A DNA stretch of 64,000 nt from Blepharisma stoltei. Its lineage: Eukaryota > Ciliophora > Heterotrichea > Heterotrichida > Blepharismidae. The position numbers were made by a program, and so were the translations under genes. Each line of letters starts with the position of its first letter. Position 1 is the stretch's first letter. The stretch is taken from NCBI GenBank assembly GCA_914767885.1, contig CAJZBQ010000028.1, forward strand, positions 434,001 through 498,000. Reading direction: 5' to 3'. Positions 63,408 to 64,000 of this stretch are shown piece by piece. The notes under the pieces were generated by a model that saw only the letters and a list, made by a program, of their open reading frames with translations, did not search any database and had not been told where the DNA came from.

Positions 63408-64000
63408 ATGAATGCAAAAACAAGAGTCAGCGTGCATATCAATCCTCAATCTCCGTACTTAAAAAAAGTCTCAAATGCAATAAATTCAAACTCTCAATTA
63501 AGCAGCCACAAAAATAGGTTTATTATCAAAAAATCAGGGATTCTTAATGGAAGCTTCAATCATGCTCAGCCTGAAAAATCAGCAAAACCTCCTTTATCTC
63601 CTACTTCAGTCAATCCAAAAATCAGCCTTCCATTTGAAATAAGACCTCTTATTAAAAACGCAGCCTTTATTAAGCCTAAAGAAACTGAAGAAAACTCAAT
63701 GCTTCAGTTTACAAATGATAAAGAAAATATATTTTGCATGCCTTATGAACTCACTGACTCCCCCATTAGTAAGCAAATTTTTATTTATTGTTCAAGCTTT
63801 AATTTTTAAATAGTTAATTTAAATAGATCAAAATTTGCTTATTGGCGGGGGGAGTGAGCAAAAGAAGCCAATCCATAAAAGAAGAGTTGAAATCAAAATA
63901 ATTCCAAAGCATCGGCCAAGCACAAGACCACTGTCTGATATTTGTTTAAGAAATGAATGCAATGTGATGACTGAGCCAAGCTTCCAAAGCGAAGCAAGCT
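63408..64000 (+). CDS. Unknown basic protein (3' end beyond window), split by a short element
   Basis: Start MNAKTRVSVHINPQSPYLKK; basic, Pro/Ser/Lys-rich (KSAKPPLSPTSVNPK, KENIFCMPYELT). A stop at 63809 disappears when a 99-nt element is removed; the frame then runs open to the window edge through KRRVEIKIIPKHRPSTRPLSD. Probably a disordered cytoskeletal or nuclear protein. Only the N-terminal part is present. Confidence 0.65.
63756..63857. mobile_element. Short element with TGA duplication (IES, 99 nt)
   Basis: TGA at 63756-63758 and 63855-63857 flanks CTCCCCC...GGGGGGAG ends. The 96-nt body is a diverged inverted repeat (CATTAGTAAGCAAATTTT / AAAATTTGCTTATTGGCG). Its ends match the pogo-type MITEs, but the duplication is TGA and there is no TA at the boundary. 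Removal restores the frame of the right-edge gene. Confidence 0.75.

Overview
The window looks like germline (micronuclear) DNA of a heterotrich ciliate, most likely Blepharisma or a close relative. Four lines of sequence evidence point there. (1) In gene after gene UGA must be read as Trp; for example, the FAD monooxygenase, HECT ligase, kelch kinase, UBTD and LRR genes run through UGA where a conserved Trp is exp­ected, while TAA and TAG end genes. (2) Introns are 15 or 16 nt with GT..AG ends; I found ten in cellular genes plus a possible one in a transposase. (3) Genes are packed tightly, often 10-150 bp apart, on both strands, in AT-rich DNA. (4) At least 20 coding regions are broken by inserts, nearly all bounded by TA, whose removal restores a frame that matches the protein family. 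These are internal eliminated sequences (IESs). The commonest insert, with CTCCCC...GGGGAG ends, fits the pogo-derived MITE described from the Blepharisma germline, and a decayed pogo transposase with the same ends is present here.

Layout. 1-226: start of an unknown gene (minus). 369-3023: SABATH-like methyltransferase and FAD monooxygenase (minus), each with one IES. 3279-3626: ribosomal protein eL31. 4004-6112: protein kinase with C-terminal kelch-like repeats. 6417-9980: ABCD-type peroxisomal ABC half-transporter carrying three IESs. 10066-12827: 14-3-3 and a coiled-coil protein. 12840-14048: NSUN6-like tRNA m5C methyltransferase. 14284-17526: a repeat-rich stretch with a zf-DHHC-like gene lacking its DHHC core, decayed coding remnants and an EF-hand-like gene, two of these genes carrying GC-rich inserts with 11-16 bp target duplications. 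17844-22256: low-complexity protein, class I sirtuin, bacterial Hcp-like protein and a PERK-like kinase. 22409-29483: METTL2/6/8-type methyltransferase and a giant HEATR5-like protein. 29496-33076: unknown and coiled-coil proteins, a second MITE family and a Cys-rich membrane protein. 33481-37964: aromatic amino acid hydroxylase split by three IESs; the last is 2.4 kb and holds the pogo element. 38077-41559: PG-rich repeat protein, coiled-coil protein and UBTD protein. 41666-48713: a coiled-coil protein of about 2,190 residues. 48926-57158: small unknown genes, a HECT ligase and an LRR protein. 57150-64000: unknown protein, a voltage-sensor/nucleotide cyclase fusion, a 73-residue membrane protein and a partial gene at the right edge.

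The genes are ordinary eukaryotic housekeeping, signalling and ciliary genes, with no operon logic. What unites the window is its insert load. Expression of many of these genes would need precise removal of pogo-type MITEs, palindromic TIR elements, short TA-bounded segments and probably retroelement-like insertions during development of the somatic nucleus. All frame reconstructions were done by hand; there is no somatic-genome sequence here to confirm the excision points.
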